64,000 nt of DNA from JANSXG01 sp024743075 (GTDB lineage: Bacteria > Planctomycetota > Phycisphaerae > Phycisphaerales > UBA1924), in assembly GCA_042140185.1 (NCBI GenBank), contig CP159477.1, positions 186,001 to 250,000 on the forward strand. Reading direction: 5' to 3'. The position numbers were made by a program, and so were the translations under genes. The notes below the pieces were generated by a model. That model was not told where the DNA came from. It saw only the letters and a list, made by a program, of their open reading frames with translations, and did no database searches. Shown piece by piece: positions 1-8,771 of the stretch (positions within the stretch are counted from its first letter, which is position 1; the number at the start of each line of letters is the position of its first letter).

Positions 1-107
1 ACTCCGCGGACAACGACATCGTCTCCGCCAACAGCGGCATCGGTCTCCTGACCGACTCCGACGACGGCGAGATCGGCATCCGTGCTCAGTTCCAGCTCCT
101 CTTCTAA
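1..107 (+). CDS. C-terminal end of an unidentified protein, possibly outer-membrane
   Basis: Only the last 34 codons are in the window, in the frame beginning at base 3 and ending at a TAA at 105-107. The tail reads GEIGIRAQFQLLF. A C-terminal stretch of alternating hydrophobic residues ending in Phe is the usual last strand of an outer-membrane beta-barrel, so a porin-like protein is possible, but there is too little sequence to be sure. A strong intrinsic terminator follows 38 bases later, which supports this being a true gene end. Confidence 0.5.
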   Translation, partial: SADNDIVSANSGIGLLTDSDDGEIGIRAQFQLLF

Positions 108-145
108 TCGAAGCTGAACTGATCACGATCATCTGATCGAATCGC

Positions 146-175
146 AGGCCGGCTCCTCGGAGCCGGCCTGTTCTT
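146..175 (+). terminator. Rho-independent terminator
   Basis: An 11-bp perfect GC-rich inverted repeat (146-156 with 159-169) is followed by a T-rich tract at 171-176. It closes the upstream partial gene. Confidence 0.85.
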
Positions 176-269
176 TTGCCGGTGCGCCGTCCGCCGCGTC
201 CGCTCAGCGTTACACTCTCGAATCGTCGCCGTTCGATGGCGACACAGCGCACGCCACGCGGAGACAGCC

Positions 270-1223
270 TTGACCCAGACCACCCTCGCCGACTCACCCG
301 CAGCCATGCTCCCCGGACCCGAAATCAAACCCGCAAAGCTCTCCGGCAAGAAGGGCTCTCGACGCAACCGCACGGGCAAGTCTCTCGCCGAGGTCGCCGA
401 CCGCCATGTCTGCTACGAGGCGTCGGTTCAGTGCGTCGAAGCCGAGATCGACTTCGTCACCGAGACCTTCGAGAAGGTCCGCAAGCGCCCGCTGCGTCTG
501 CTCCGCGAGGACTTCTGCGGCACCGCGAACACGTCCTGCGAGTTCGTCTCGCGTCACGACGACAACCGCGCCATCGGCGTCGACCTCGATGAGCCCACGC
601 TGCAGTGGGGGCGCGATCACAAGATCAGCAAGCTCTCCGAGTCGGGGCAGGCACGGGTCGAGCTCCGCAACGAGAACGTGCTGACCGTCGAGACCGAACC
701 CACCGACGCGATCCTGGCGATGAACTTCAGCTACTTCATCTTCCAGCAGCGCGACCTGCTCCGCTCCTACTTTGAAAAGTGCCGCGCTGCGCTGAACGAC
801 GACGGCGTCCTCTTTCTGGACTGCTTCGGCGGCCATGAGAGCTACGCCGAAACCGAAGACGAGCGCGAGATCGAGGACGACGACGGCAAGCCCGTGCTCA
901 TCGGCATCAACCAGTACTCCAAAGAGGGCTTCGTCTACGTCTGGGACCAGCACAAGTTCAACCCCATCACCGGCGAAGCCGTCTGCAAGATCCACTTCCA
1001 TTTCCCCGACAAGTCGAAGATCAAGAACGCCTTCACCTACGTCTGGCGCATGTGGACCCTCCCCGAGCTCCGCGAACTGCTGACAGAGGCCGGCTTCAGC
1101 CAGGTCGATGTCTACTGGGAAGGCACCGACGAGGAAACCGGAGAGGGCAGCGGCGAGTACTACCCCACCCTCGAAGGCGAAGCCGACCCCGCCTGGGTCG
1201 CCTACATCGTCGCGCAGAAGTAA
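270..1223 (+). CDS. Class I SAM-dependent methyltransferase, substrate unknown
   Basis: The 317-residue product has a Rossmann-type SAM-binding core. The glycine motif is the variant EDFCGTANTSC near residues 80-90, followed by the acidic strand end GVDLDEPT near 103-110. A second conserved block (DDGVLFLDCFGG) lies about 80 residues later. This is the layout of class I methyltransferases, but I cannot name the substrate. The start is a TTG at 270 because GGAG sits 6 bases before it; an in-frame ATG at 306 is the alternative. The gene stands alone, between two terminators. A minus-strand ORF across the same region is a GC-frame shadow. Confidence 0.8.
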   Translation: MTQTTLADSPAAMLPGPEIKPAKLSGKKGSRRNRTGKSLAEVADRHVCYEASVQCVEAEIDFVTETFEKVRKRPLRLLREDFCGTANTSCEFVSRHDDNRAIGVDLDEPTLQWGRDHKISKLSESGQARVELRNENVLTVETEPTDAILAMNFSYFIFQQRDLLRSYFEKCRAALNDDGVLFLDCFGGHESYAETEDEREIEDDDGKPVLIGINQYSKEGFVYVWDQHKFNPITGEAVCKIHFHFPDKSKIKNAFTYVWRMWTLPELRELLTEAGFSQVDVYWEGTDEETGEGSGEYYPTLEGEADPAWVAYIVAQK

Positions 1224-1256
1224 AGATCGCGTCGAAGCCGCGTTTCTGCTCCGAAA

Positions 1257-1285
1257 ATCCGGGTCGAGGCCCGGATATTTTCTTT
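1257..1285 (+). terminator. Rho-independent terminator after the methyltransferase
   Basis: A 7-bp perfect stem (1257-1263 with 1270-1276) with a 6-base loop is followed by ATTTTCTTTC. It separates the methyltransferase from the prenyl synthase gene. Confidence 0.75.
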
Positions 1286-1326
1286 CAATTATTTCTGAAA
1301 CCAATGCAAACCGGACCGCTCCGGCG

Positions 1327-1332
1327 TACGAT
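1327..1332 (+). promoter_or_regulatory. Candidate -10 element (TACGAT) of the prenyl synthase
   Basis: TACGAT lies 9 bases before the ATG at 1342, so the transcript would have almost no 5' leader. No convincing -35 is visible. It fits the leaderless pattern seen at other genes in this window, although the spacing is longer than the usual 6. Confidence 0.35.
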
Positions 1333-1341
1333 ATCGACGCT

Positions 1342-2388
1342 ATGCCGACTCTCGTGGACATCGCGCCAGCACCCGCTCAAGTGGCCGACCTCGTCGCCGC
1401 GGGCTTGGTTCGCGCAGTTGAAGTCATGCACGCCCAGCTTCGCACCTCTGTCGGCGAGGTCGAGCAACTCGTCCGCCTCGCTGAGCGATACCACGGCAAG
1501 ATGCTTCGCCCGGCGATCTCGATGGTCAGCGCGATCGCGTCGGGGCCGCTTTCCGGCGAGGTCGGGCCGATCGATGAGAGTGACCCGCGCTTCCATCGCG
1601 TCGCGACCATCGGCGCCGTCATTGAACTGATCCACCTCGCGACCCTTGTCCACGACGATGTGCTCGACCACGCCGAAGAGCGTCGCGGCGGGCCGTCGGT
1701 CAACGCTCTAAAGGGCAACGAGCAGTCGGTCATCCTCGGCGATTACCTGCTGTCCAAGGCCTTCCACCTCTGCGCCAGACTCGACGCCGAGGCCGGAACC
1801 CGCTGCGCCATCCGCGTCGGCGAGATCACCTCGACGGTCTGCGAGGGTGAGATCCTCCAGCTCTCACATCGGGGCGACGCCGAACTTACACGCGATACAT
1901 ATTTCAACATCATCGAGCGCAAGACCGCGGCGTTGATTGCGGTTGCGTGCGAACTGGGAGCGGTGCTCTCAGGCGCTCCGCAGAGCGTCGCCGATGCCCT
2001 GTATCGCTACGGCATGAACCTTGGCACAGCCTTCCAGATTCAGGATGACCTGCTCGACCTCGTCGGCGAGGAGCGACTGGTCGGCAAGCCACTCGGGCGA
2101 GACCTCGAACTTGGCAAGCTCACGCTCCCGCTCATCCACTTCCTCGAGACCGGCGGCTCCGAAGCCCAGGCCGTGCTCGCTCAGGTCCGCAGTGGGGCGG
2201 AACTGGACGCCCCCGCGCGTCGCCGGCTTGTCCAACGCCTTGAGGACTGTGGTTCACTGGATTATGCGCGGACCATGGCATCCGATCTCGTTGCCGATGC
2301 TCGCCTCGCCATCGAGGCACTGCCGGACAGTCCGGCCCGAACCTACCTGCTCGATCTCGCCTCTGCGGTCATCGAACGGGCGTTCTGA
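1342..2388 (+). CDS. Polyprenyl diphosphate synthase (trans-isoprenyl type)
   Basis: The 348-residue product condenses isopentenyl diphosphate onto an allylic diphosphate to make a long-chain polyprenyl or geranylgeranyl diphosphate for quinones, lipid carriers or terpenoids. The diagnostic motifs are present: GKMLRP near residue 52, the first aspartate-rich motif DDVLD at 105-109 and the second, QDDLLD, at 234-239. Chain length cannot be read with confidence. The longer ORF opening at 1108 runs back into the upstream gene and across its terminator, so the ATG at 1342 is chosen; a -10-like TACGAT just upstream agrees. The gene is monocistronic as far as can be seen. Confidence 0.9.
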   Translation: MPTLVDIAPAPAQVADLVAAGLVRAVEVMHAQLRTSVGEVEQLVRLAERYHGKMLRPAISMVSAIASGPLSGEVGPIDESDPRFHRVATIGAVIELIHLATLVHDDVLDHAEERRGGPSVNALKGNEQSVILGDYLLSKAFHLCARLDAEAGTRCAIRVGEITSTVCEGEILQLSHRGDAELTRDTYFNIIERKTAALIAVACELGAVLSGAPQSVADALYRYGMNLGTAFQIQDDLLDLVGEERLVGKPLGRDLELGKLTLPLIHFLETGGSEAQAVLAQVRSGAELDAPARRRLVQRLEDCGSLDYARTMASDLVADARLAIEALPDSPARTYLLDLASAVIERAF

Positions 2389-2432
2389 GCACCACCCAGA
2401 GGGCGAGAGGCCCTTTGGAGGCCCGTCGTCGC

Positions 2433-2461
2433 TTGGCGCGTGCGAGGCGTTCCGGTACCAT
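2433..2461 (+). promoter_or_regulatory. Candidate sigma-70 promoter of rpsR
   Basis: TTGGCG (2433-2438) and TACCAT (2456-2461) are separated by 17 bases. This would give an mRNA with a leader of about 85 bases before the rpsR start. Confidence 0.5.
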
Positions 2462-2552
2462 CCTCGACCCGCTTGAGTGGAGCGGGATACAAACCCTACC
2501 CGTCGCCCGGAGATTATCTCCGGGCCATCGACGACCACGACGGAGCCCACGC

Positions 2553-2792
2553 ATGAGCCAGTTCAACCGTTTCGGCGGCCCTCGCACCAATGTCCTCAAG
2601 GAAACCGCCAGCGGCGAGACCTACGTCGATTGGAAAGACGTCGAGTCCCTCCGCCGGATGCTGAGCCCCAACGGCAAGATCTACAGCCGCAAGCGCCTTA
2701 GCACCACCGCCGCCGAGCAGCGCAAGGTCGCCCAGGCGATCAAGCGGGCGCGTCACATGGGCCTGCTCCCGTTCACCTCGGCGACGCTCTGA
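2553..2792 (+). CDS. rpsR: 30S ribosomal protein bS18
   Basis: The 79-residue protein has the bS18 core: DWKDVESLRRMLSPNGK, then KIYSRKRL, then a QRKVAQAIKRARHMGLLPF block at the C-terminus. It binds bS6 and 16S rRNA on the platform of the small subunit. GGAG at 2542-2545 lies 7 bases before the ATG. The gene is unusual in position: it stands alone, with its own promoter and terminator, not in the common rpsF-ssb-rpsR-rplI operon. It may be a second copy, or the operon may be dispersed in this lineage; the window cannot tell which. Confidence 0.92.
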   Translation: MSQFNRFGGPRTNVLKETASGETYVDWKDVESLRRMLSPNGKIYSRKRLSTTAAEQRKVAQAIKRARHMGLLPFTSATL

Positions 2793-2821
2793 GCCGAGCG
2801 CCCGACCGGTTTTCGTTGACG

Positions 2822-2846
2822 AGACGCCCGAAACGGGCGTCTTTTT
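2822..2846 (+). terminator. Rho-independent terminator after rpsR
   Basis: A 9-bp perfect stem (2822-2830 with 2834-2842), a 3-base AAA loop and a run of five T make this a textbook terminator. Confidence 0.9.
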
Positions 2847-3038
2847 GTTGCGCGATGGTGGGAATTTCCGAGTTTCGATCAGAATCCGGCGAACGTATAA
2901 GCCGTCAGGGCATCTAAAGGGGAAGAGCCTGCGCACGGCCGACCCCGATTCAAGACGGTCGCGGTCGAGGCGTTCGCTCCGCTCGCGCAGGATGGGCCCC
3001 CGACCCGGCCCATCCACGCTTTTTCCTTTGCACGCCAC

Positions 3039-3044
3039 TAGCAT
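3039..3044 (+). promoter_or_regulatory. -10-like TAGCAT, leaderless start for the next gene
   Basis: TAGCAT ends exactly 6 bases before the ATG at 3051, where a transcript would begin at or next to the start codon. No ribosome-binding site is visible, as expected for a leaderless mRNA. Confidence 0.5.
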
Positions 3045-3050
3045 CCGGGC

Positions 3051-3632
3051 ATGAACGCAAATGCCCGAGCTGTGCGCGACTACTCTTCCATCGAAATCCC
3101 CGATCGCTCGCTCTCCCGTGAGGAGCGCATGGGTCTTCTCGTCGATCAACTGTGGCGGGTCTTTGGCAACCCGAAGACGACCGCTTCGGGCCTCAGCGCC
3201 GATGAGGCGTCGAAGTTGGCCGGTTATTCCTGGGTTGGCTTCTATTTCGGGCCGGGGCATCCCTTCGTCAGCGCGTTTGGTCAGCATCTCACGCCCAGCG
3301 CGCACGAGATGCTCCTCGACCGGCGCCAGCCCAAGCCCGCGTGTTCGCCGATAGGACTCGGCGGCATGTGCGGGCGGAGTTTCCGCGAAGCCGTTCCGAT
3401 CGTGGTGCGCGATGTCGCAACGCTTGAGGACGGCTACATCGCCTGCGACCCGCGCGATCGGTCGGAGGTCGTCGTGCCGTGCTTCGACGAGAACGGCGAG
3501 GTCTACGCCGTGCTCGATGTCGATGGCTACGCCCCGAACGACTTCTCCTGGGACGACGCGGACGCCTTGCACGACCTGCTGGTCCGGAGCGGGCTGTCCA
3601 GCGGCGAACCCCGGTCCGCCATCATCATCTGA
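3051..3632 (+). CDS. msrC: Free methionine-(R)-sulfoxide reductase (GAF-fold)
   Basis: The 193-residue cytosolic enzyme would reduce free methionine-R-sulfoxide, repairing oxidised methionine. It is a single GAF domain with the family signatures: YSWVGFYF near residues 59-66, a glycine-rich loop with Cys98 and Cys107 (PIGLGGMCG), and DGYIACD with Cys132, followed by SEVVVP and VLDVDGY. These three cysteines match the recycling and catalytic cysteines of the E. coli YebR/fRMsr family, so it is likely active and not just a GAF sensor. It is transcribed alone, directly upstream of the arsenic operon. A role in oxidative stress linked to arsenic would be inference only. Confidence 0.85.
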   Translation: MNANARAVRDYSSIEIPDRSLSREERMGLLVDQLWRVFGNPKTTASGLSADEASKLAGYSWVGFYFGPGHPFVSAFGQHLTPSAHEMLLDRRQPKPACSPIGLGGMCGRSFREAVPIVVRDVATLEDGYIACDPRDRSEVVVPCFDENGEVYAVLDVDGYAPNDFSWDDADALHDLLVRSGLSSGEPRSAIII

Positions 3633-3662
3633 ACGGTGAAGTCAGTATTCGACGCGCCGCTC

Positions 3663-3696
3663 TTGACGGGAGGCAGTGCATTGATATGGTTGCATT
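3663..3696 (+). promoter_or_regulatory. Promoter of the arsenic operon, giving a leaderless arsR mRNA
   Basis: TTGACG (3663-3668), a 16-base spacer and TATGGT (3685-3690) form a good sigma-70 promoter. The arsR ATG follows after 6 bases, at the expected transcription start. The ArsR operator should overlap this site, but I see no clear inverted repeat. Confidence 0.75.
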
Positions 3697-4113
3697 ATGG
3701 TGCAAGTAAGCAAGCAAAGTGACGAGCCCTCGACGAGCCCGAAGCAGGCAGCCCGTCGGCGTCACGCCATCGATTCCCTGCTCGATCCGGACCTGTTCAA
3801 GGCCCTCGGCGACCCGACCCGGGTTGGCCTGCTGGCCTGCCTTGCCAAGTGCGGGCGGTTCTGTTCGGTCGGCGAGGTCGCCGAGTGCTGCTCGGTCGAC
3901 CTGTCGGTCGTCTCGCGCCACCTCAAGCAGCTCGAGCAGGCGGGCATCCTCGATTCCGAGAAGCACGGACGCAGTGTGCTGTATCGGGTCCGCTTTGGCG
4001 AACTGTCGTCGGCGCTGCGCTCGCTCGCCGACGCCATCGATACCTGCTGCCCGGGCGGAATCTGCGACTCGAACGCCTGCTGCGACGGTGAAGGCTCCGA
4101 TGGCTGCTGCTGA
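3697..4113 (+). CDS. arsR: ArsR/SmtB-family arsenic-responsive repressor
   Basis: The 138-residue winged-helix repressor should bind its own promoter and be released by As(III). The domain starts with DLFKALGDPTRVGLLACL (residues 32-49) and has the recognition helix within VDLSVVSRHLKQLEQAG (67-83). Candidate metal-binding thiols are Cys52, Cys56, Cys64 and Cys65. An unusual Cys-rich tail adds Cys117, 118, 123, 128, 129, 137 and 138. It is the first gene of the arsenic operon and overlaps arsC by 14 bases, which suggests translational coupling. Confidence 0.92.
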   Translation: MVQVSKQSDEPSTSPKQAARRRHAIDSLLDPDLFKALGDPTRVGLLACLAKCGRFCSVGEVAECCSVDLSVVSRHLKQLEQAGILDSEKHGRSVLYRVRFGELSSALRSLADAIDTCCPGGICDSNACCDGEGSDGCC

Positions 4114-4537
4114 ACACGCCCGCCCGACCCTGCTGTTCCTCTGCACCGGCAACTCCTGCCGGAGCCAGATGGCCGAGGGCTGGGCGAAGCACCTCAAGTC
4201 TGACGCCATCGACGCGTACTCCGCCGGTACCGACCCGCACGGCCTGAACGCACTCGCCGTCAAAGCAATGGCCGAAGCCGGCGTGGACATCTCTTCTCAC
4301 ACCTCCAATCGCCCGGAAGACCTCGGCATCGACTTCGATTTCGTCGTCACCGTCTGCGATGCGGCGAACGAGTCCTGCCCGGTCTTCCCAGCACGAACTC
4401 GCATCGTGCATGCAGGCTTCGAAGACCCGCCCAGACTCGCCGCCCATGCCGCGACCGAGGAAGAGGCCATGCACCATTACCGTCGCGTGCGTGACGAAAT
4501 CCGCGCGTACATCGAAACACTCCCTGAGTCACTCTGA
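4100..4537 (+). CDS. arsC: Arsenate reductase, thioredoxin-coupled low-MW phosphatase type
   Basis: The 145-residue enzyme reduces arsenate to arsenite for export or methylation. It has the low-molecular-weight phosphatase P-loop CTGNSCR (Cys15 to Arg21, a CX5R signature) near the N-terminus. It also has the redox cysteine pair Cys86 and Cys93 (TVCDAANESCP), spaced as in the Staphylococcus pI258 ArsC, so thioredoxin coupling is expected. The ATG at 4100 lies inside the end of arsR, in another frame. A longer reading of this frame back to 3719 merely shadows arsR. Confidence 0.92.
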   Translation: MAAAEHARPTLLFLCTGNSCRSQMAEGWAKHLKSDAIDAYSAGTDPHGLNALAVKAMAEAGVDISSHTSNRPEDLGIDFDFVVTVCDAANESCPVFPARTRIVHAGFEDPPRLAAHAATEEEAMHHYRRVRDEIRAYIETLPESL

Positions 4538-4567
4538 ACAGATCGACTTCACGCGAAAGGCGCAATC

Positions 4568-5540
4568 ATGAACGACCAAACCAAATTACCCTGCTGCGGT
4601 CCCGACTGCTGTCCTCCGACTTCCGAATCGAAGCCCCAGGTGAACGCCGACACGGTCCGTGACCACGTCCGCGCCGGCTACAGCGCGATCGCCACCGGCG
4701 GCGGCTGGTCGGCGATGCAGGAATCGGTTACCTCCACAGATCCTGCCGGTTCGTCATGCTGCTCGCCCGCCGGCGGCTGCTGCGGCCCGGTGACCTTCAG
4801 CCCCGACCAGCTCGCCAAGGCCATCGGCTACGACGCCGATGAACTCGCAGGGTCGGTCGAGGAGGCAAACCTCGGCCTCTCCTGCGGCAACCCGACCGCC
4901 ATTGCCGCCCTCAAGCCCGGTGAGGTCGTGATCGACCTCGGGTCCGGCGGCGGGTTCGACTGCTTCATCGCCGGGCCGAAGGTCGGCGCGAGCGGGCGCG
5001 TCATCGGCATCGACATGACCCCGGACATGCTCTCGCTCGCGCAAGAACACCACGATGTACCGCGAGCGCACCGGGCTCGACAATGTCGAGTTCCGCCTCG
5101 GCGAGATCGAGAACCTCCCGGTCGCTGACGCGAGCGTGGATGTGGTCATTTCCAACTGCGTGCTGAACCTGTCTCCCGACAAACCTCGCGTGTGGGCGGA
5201 GATCGCGCGCGTGCTGAAGCCCGGCGGGCGCGTGGCGGTTTCCGACCTCGCCCTCCGGCGTGAGTTGCCCGATGCCGTGAAGGCGGACGTCGAGGCCCTC
5301 GTCGGCTGCGTCGCCGGGGCGGTCCTGATCGACGAGATCCGGGACGCACTCGTCGATCTCGGCTTCGAGCGGATCACGCTGACCGAGAAGCCCGAGTACA
5401 TCGACGCGATGGGCGGCTTCCAGGACCCGCTCTACGCCCGCATCGCGTCTTCTCTGCCCTCCGGCACGCGTATGAGCGATTTCGTGACCAGCCTCGACAT
5501 CGCGGCGGTCAAGCCCTGCGGCACGTCCTGCTGCTGCTGA
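4568..5540 (+). CDS. arsM: Arsenite S-adenosylmethionine methyltransferase (apparent frameshift)
   Basis: The enzyme methylates As(III) using SAM. The first part has a Cys-rich N-terminus (PCCGPDCC) and the SAM motif VVIDLGSGGGFDC. The second part has NVEFRLGEIENLPV, SNCVLNLSPDKPRVW and a late VGCVAGA. Cysteines in LSCGNP, SNCVLNL and VGCVAGA match the usual arsenite ligands. The two parts are in different frames that join near 5037-5047, within a GCGC stretch. Family sequences read ...ARKN...MYRE across this point, so two bases (GC) appear to be lost. The protein ends in SCCC. AAAGG precedes the ATG by 8 bases. The gene lies third in the arsenic operon. Confidence 0.88.
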
Positions 5541-5543
5541 ACC

Positions 5544-6634
5544 ATGGCTGAGTCACTCATCAAAGCCTGCGCCCCTGCGCGACCGACGCACCGAAGCGCC
5601 TGGGCTTCCTCGACCGCTATCTGACACTCTGGATCTTTCTCGCGATGGCGATCGGGGTGGGGTTCGGCAAACTTGTGCCCGGCATCGGTGAGGCGCTCGA
5701 CGCCGCGTCGATCGGGTCAACCAGCGTGCCGATCGCTATCGGCCTCATCGTGATGATGTACCCGCCGCTCGCAAAGGTGCGATACGAGCAGCTGCCCGGG
5801 GTGTTCCGCGACTGGCAGATCCTCGTTCTCTCGCTCGTCCAGAACTGGCTGGTCGGTCCGGTGCTCATGTTCTCGTTGGCGGTGCTGTTTCTGCGCGATC
5901 ACCCAGAGTACATGATCGGCCTGATCATGGTGGGTCTCGCCCGCTGCATCGCGATGGTGCTGGTCTGGAACGATCTCGCGCGTGGCAGCAGCGACTACGC
6001 CGCGGGCCTCGTGGCGTTCAACAGCATCTTCCAAGTGCTGTTCTTCGGAGCCTACGCATGGGTGTTCATCACGTGGCTGCCAAGCGTGCTCGGGCTCGAG
6101 AGCGCGGTGGTGGACATCACGATCGGTGAGGTCTTCTTCAGCGTGCTGATCTACCTCGGCATCCCGTTCTTCGCCGGCATGATGACCCGGTTCATCCTGC
6201 GCCCGATCAAGGGCGACGAGTGGTACACGCAGCGGTTCATTCCGCGCGTCGCTCCGCTCACCCTCGTCGCACTGCTGTTCACGATCGTCGTGATGTTCAG
6301 CCTGCAGGGCGAGACCATCGTCGATCGACCGTTCGACATCGTACTCATCGCGGTACCGCTGACGATCTACTTCGTCTCGATGTTCCTCGTCAGCTTCCTC
6401 ATGGCCAAGAAGGTCGGCGCGGACTACGAGCGCGCGGCGACGCTGGCGTTCACCGCCTCGGGCAACAATTTCGAACTCGCCATCGCGGTCGCGATCAGCG
6501 TATTCGGGATCGGTTCCGGCGTCGCGTTCGCCACGGTGGTGGGGCCGTTGGTCGAGGTGCCGGTGCTGGTCGGACTGGTCAGCGTCTCCCTGTGGCTCGG
6601 GCGCCGGCTTTACACCGGCACCAGCGCGCCGTAG
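5544..6634 (+). CDS. acr3: Arsenite efflux permease ACR3 (apparent frameshift near 5' end)
   Basis: This inner-membrane permease exports arsenite. The main frame opens at the equivalent of RLGFLDRYLTLWIFLAMA, the family's first membrane segment, and continues through about ten hydrophobic segments. LARCIAMVLVWNDLA carries the essential cysteine, and SGNNFELAIAVAISVFG is the later signature. No start codon lies in that frame upstream. An ATG at 5544, three bases after arsM, begins MAESLIKACAP in another frame, and a one-base loss near 5570-5585 would join it. It is the last gene of the arsenic operon and is followed by a very strong terminator. Confidence 0.9.
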
Positions 6635-6659
6635 CCGGCGGACCCGTTGACGCAAAAAC

Positions 6660-6695
6660 AAAGAACGCGTCGTGCTCAGCACGACGCGTTCTTTT
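6660..6695. terminator. Bidirectional terminator between acr3 and dnaK
   Basis: A 17-base perfect inverted repeat (6660-6676 with 6678-6694) begins with A and ends in T, so it can terminate both convergent transcripts. Confidence 0.92.
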
Positions 6696-6727
6696 GTTTC
6701 ACAACGGTCGATCAGCTAACCAGCGGA

Positions 6728-8635
6728 TCAGTCTTCCTTGACCTCGTACTCCGCGTCGACCACGTCGTCGGAGTCCGAACCGCCCTCATCGGTGGCCTCG
6801 GCGTCGCCGGTCGCGCCGCCGGCCTTCTGTTTGGCGGCTTCCTGCTCGTAGACGATCTTGCCGAGCTCCATCGACGCGGTCTCGAGCTCCTTGAGCGCCG
6901 CTTCGATCGCGGACTTGTCGTCGCCTTTGATCTTGCCTTCGAGGTTCGACAGAGCCGACTCGATCTTGCCGCGGACTTCGCTGGAGACCTTGTCGCCGTG
7001 CTCGTCGAGGGTCTTTCGCGTCTGGTGGACCACGCCGTCGGCACGGTTCTTCAGGTCGACCAGTTCGCGCTTCTGCTTGTCGGCCTCAGCGTTGGCCTCG
7101 GCTTCCTGCTTCATGCGCTCGATCTCGGCGCTGTCGAGACCGGACGAGCCTTGGATGGTGATGTTCTGGCTCTTGCCGGTCGCCTTGTCGGTGGCCGTCA
7201 CGTTCAGGATACCGTTGGCGTCCAGCGCGAACTCCACCTCGATCTGGGGCGTGCCGCGAGGGGCGGGGGGGATATCGGTGAGCTGGAACTTGCCGAGTTC
7301 GCGGTTGTCGTTCGCGAACTCGCGCTCGCCCTGAAGCACTCGGATCTCGACCGACGGCTGACTGTCCTGAGCCGTAGAGAAGGTTTCCTTCTTGCTGGTC
7401 GGGATGGTCGTGTTGCGCTCGATGAGCTTGGTCATCACGCCGCCGAGGGTTTCGACACCGAGGGAGAGCGGGGTCACATCGAGCAGCAGGATGTCCTTCA
7501 CATCGCCCTGCAGCACGCCGCCCTGAATGGCGGCGCCGACGGCGACGACTTCGTCGGGGTTCGACGACTTGTCGGGCTCCTTGCCGAAGATCTCCTTGCA
7601 GAGTCGCTGCACCGCGGGCACGCGTGTGGAACCACCGACCAGCACGATCTCGTTGATCTTGCTCGTGTCGATCTTCGCGTCCTTGATCGCCGCGAGGCAC
7701 GGGCCCTTGATGCGTTCGAGAAGCGGCTCAATCAACTGCTCGAACTTGCTGCGGGTGATGGTCACCTGCAGGTGCTTCGGGCCGCTGGAATCGGCGGTGA
7801 TGAACGGCAGGTTGACCGAGGTCTCCTGGCTGGAGGACAGCTCGCACTTGGCCTTCTCGGCGGCTTCCTTGAGGCGCTGCAGGGCCATCGCGTCGTTACG
7901 GATGTCGATGCCCTCGGCCTTGCGGAACTCCTCGGCGATGTGGTTGATGAGCACTTCGTCGAAGTCGTCGCCGCCGAGCGCGGTGTCGCCGTTGGTGGAC
8001 ATCACCTCGAACACGCCGTCGCCGACGTCGAGGATCGAGATGTCAAAGGTGCCGCCGCCGAGGTCGAAGACCGCGATCTTCTCGTTGGTCTTTTTATCGA
8101 GGCCGTAGGCCAAGGCGGCCGCGGTCGGCTCGTTGATGATGCGCTCGACCTTGAGGCCCGCGATCTCGCCGGCTTCCTTGGTGGCCTGACGCTGGCTGTC
8201 GTTGAAGTAGGCCGGCACGGTGATGACCGCGCTGGTGACGGTCTCGCCGAGGTAGTCCTCGGCGACCTTCTTGAGTTCCTGCAGGATCATCGCGCTGATC
8301 TGCGCCGGAGCGTACTCCTTGTCGCGGATCTTGATCTTCACGAGGTCGGAGCCGGAGCCGGTGACCTCGTAAGGCACCCGCTTCTCTTCTTCCTTGACCT
8401 CGCTGGCGCGACGGCCCATGAAGCGCTTCACCGAGTACACGGTGTTCTTCGGGTTGGTCACCTGTTGGTGCTTGGCGGGCTGACCGATGAGGCGGTCGCC
8501 CTTGTCGGTGAAGCCGACAACCGAGGGGGTCGTGCGGTTGCCCTGGGCGTTGATCAGCACTTTGGGGCTGCCCGCCTCCATGACGGCGACGACGGAGTTC
8601 GTCGTGCCGAGGTCGATTCCGATGATCTTTGACAT
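6728..8635 (-). CDS. dnaK: Chaperone DnaK (Hsp70)
   Basis: The 635-residue protein is a full-length Hsp70. The N-terminal ATPase opens with IIGIDLGTTNSVVAVM and contains VPAYFNDSQRQATK, NEPTAAALAYGLD and DLGGGTFDIS. The substrate-binding domain carries DVTPLSLGVETLGGVMT, and the acidic tail ends DAEYEVKED. It folds nascent and stress-denatured proteins with DnaJ and GrpE, neither of which is adjacent. AAGGAAG precedes the ATG. A 661-residue ORF on the opposite strand is its shadow. I found no CIRCE element upstream; a sigma-54-like site is present instead. Confidence 0.98.
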   Translation of the reverse strand: MSKIIGIDLGTTNSVVAVMEAGSPKVLINAQGNRTTPSVVGFTDKGDRLIGQPAKHQQVTNPKNTVYSVKRFMGRRASEVKEEEKRVPYEVTGSGSDLVKIKIRDKEYAPAQISAMILQELKKVAEDYLGETVTSAVITVPAYFNDSQRQATKEAGEIAGLKVERIINEPTAAALAYGLDKKTNEKIAVFDLGGGTFDISILDVGDGVFEVMSTNGDTALGGDDFDEVLINHIAEEFRKAEGIDIRNDAMALQRLKEAAEKAKCELSSSQETSVNLPFITADSSGPKHLQVTITRSKFEQLIEPLLERIKGPCLAAIKDAKIDTSKINEIVLVGGSTRVPAVQRLCKEIFGKEPDKSSNPDEVVAVGAAIQGGVLQGDVKDILLLDVTPLSLGVETLGGVMTKLIERNTTIPTSKKETFSTAQDSQPSVEIRVLQGEREFANDNRELGKFQLTDIPPAPRGTPQIEVEFALDANGILNVTATDKATGKSQNITIQGSSGLDSAEIERMKQEAEANAEADKQKRELVDLKNRADGVVHQTRKTLDEHGDKVSSEVRGKIESALSNLEGKIKGDDKSAIEAALKELETASMELGKIVYEQEAAKQKAGGATGDAEATDEGGSDSDDVVDAEYEVKED

Positions 8636-8771
8636 GGTGTTCTTCCTTCCCCGGCGGGGCCGTCGCGGCGGGCCGGTGCTCGAGTCGTTGTGAAACGGTA
8701 GTCCGGCGCGGCCCGTCCTGAGTGTGTGGATTCCGTCGCAGGCCGGTCCTCGACCCTCGACGGAAGAGATA

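Noticed and set aside
294..1361. 355-codon minus-strand ORF opposite the methyltransferase
   Set aside because: Low-complexity Ala/Val/Asp-rich translation typical of antisense frames; it also crosses a terminator.
6647..8632. 661-codon ORF on the plus strand opposite dnaK
   Set aside because: It is the mirror of dnaK in a GC-rich genome. It has no domain, and dnaK on the other strand is unmistakable.
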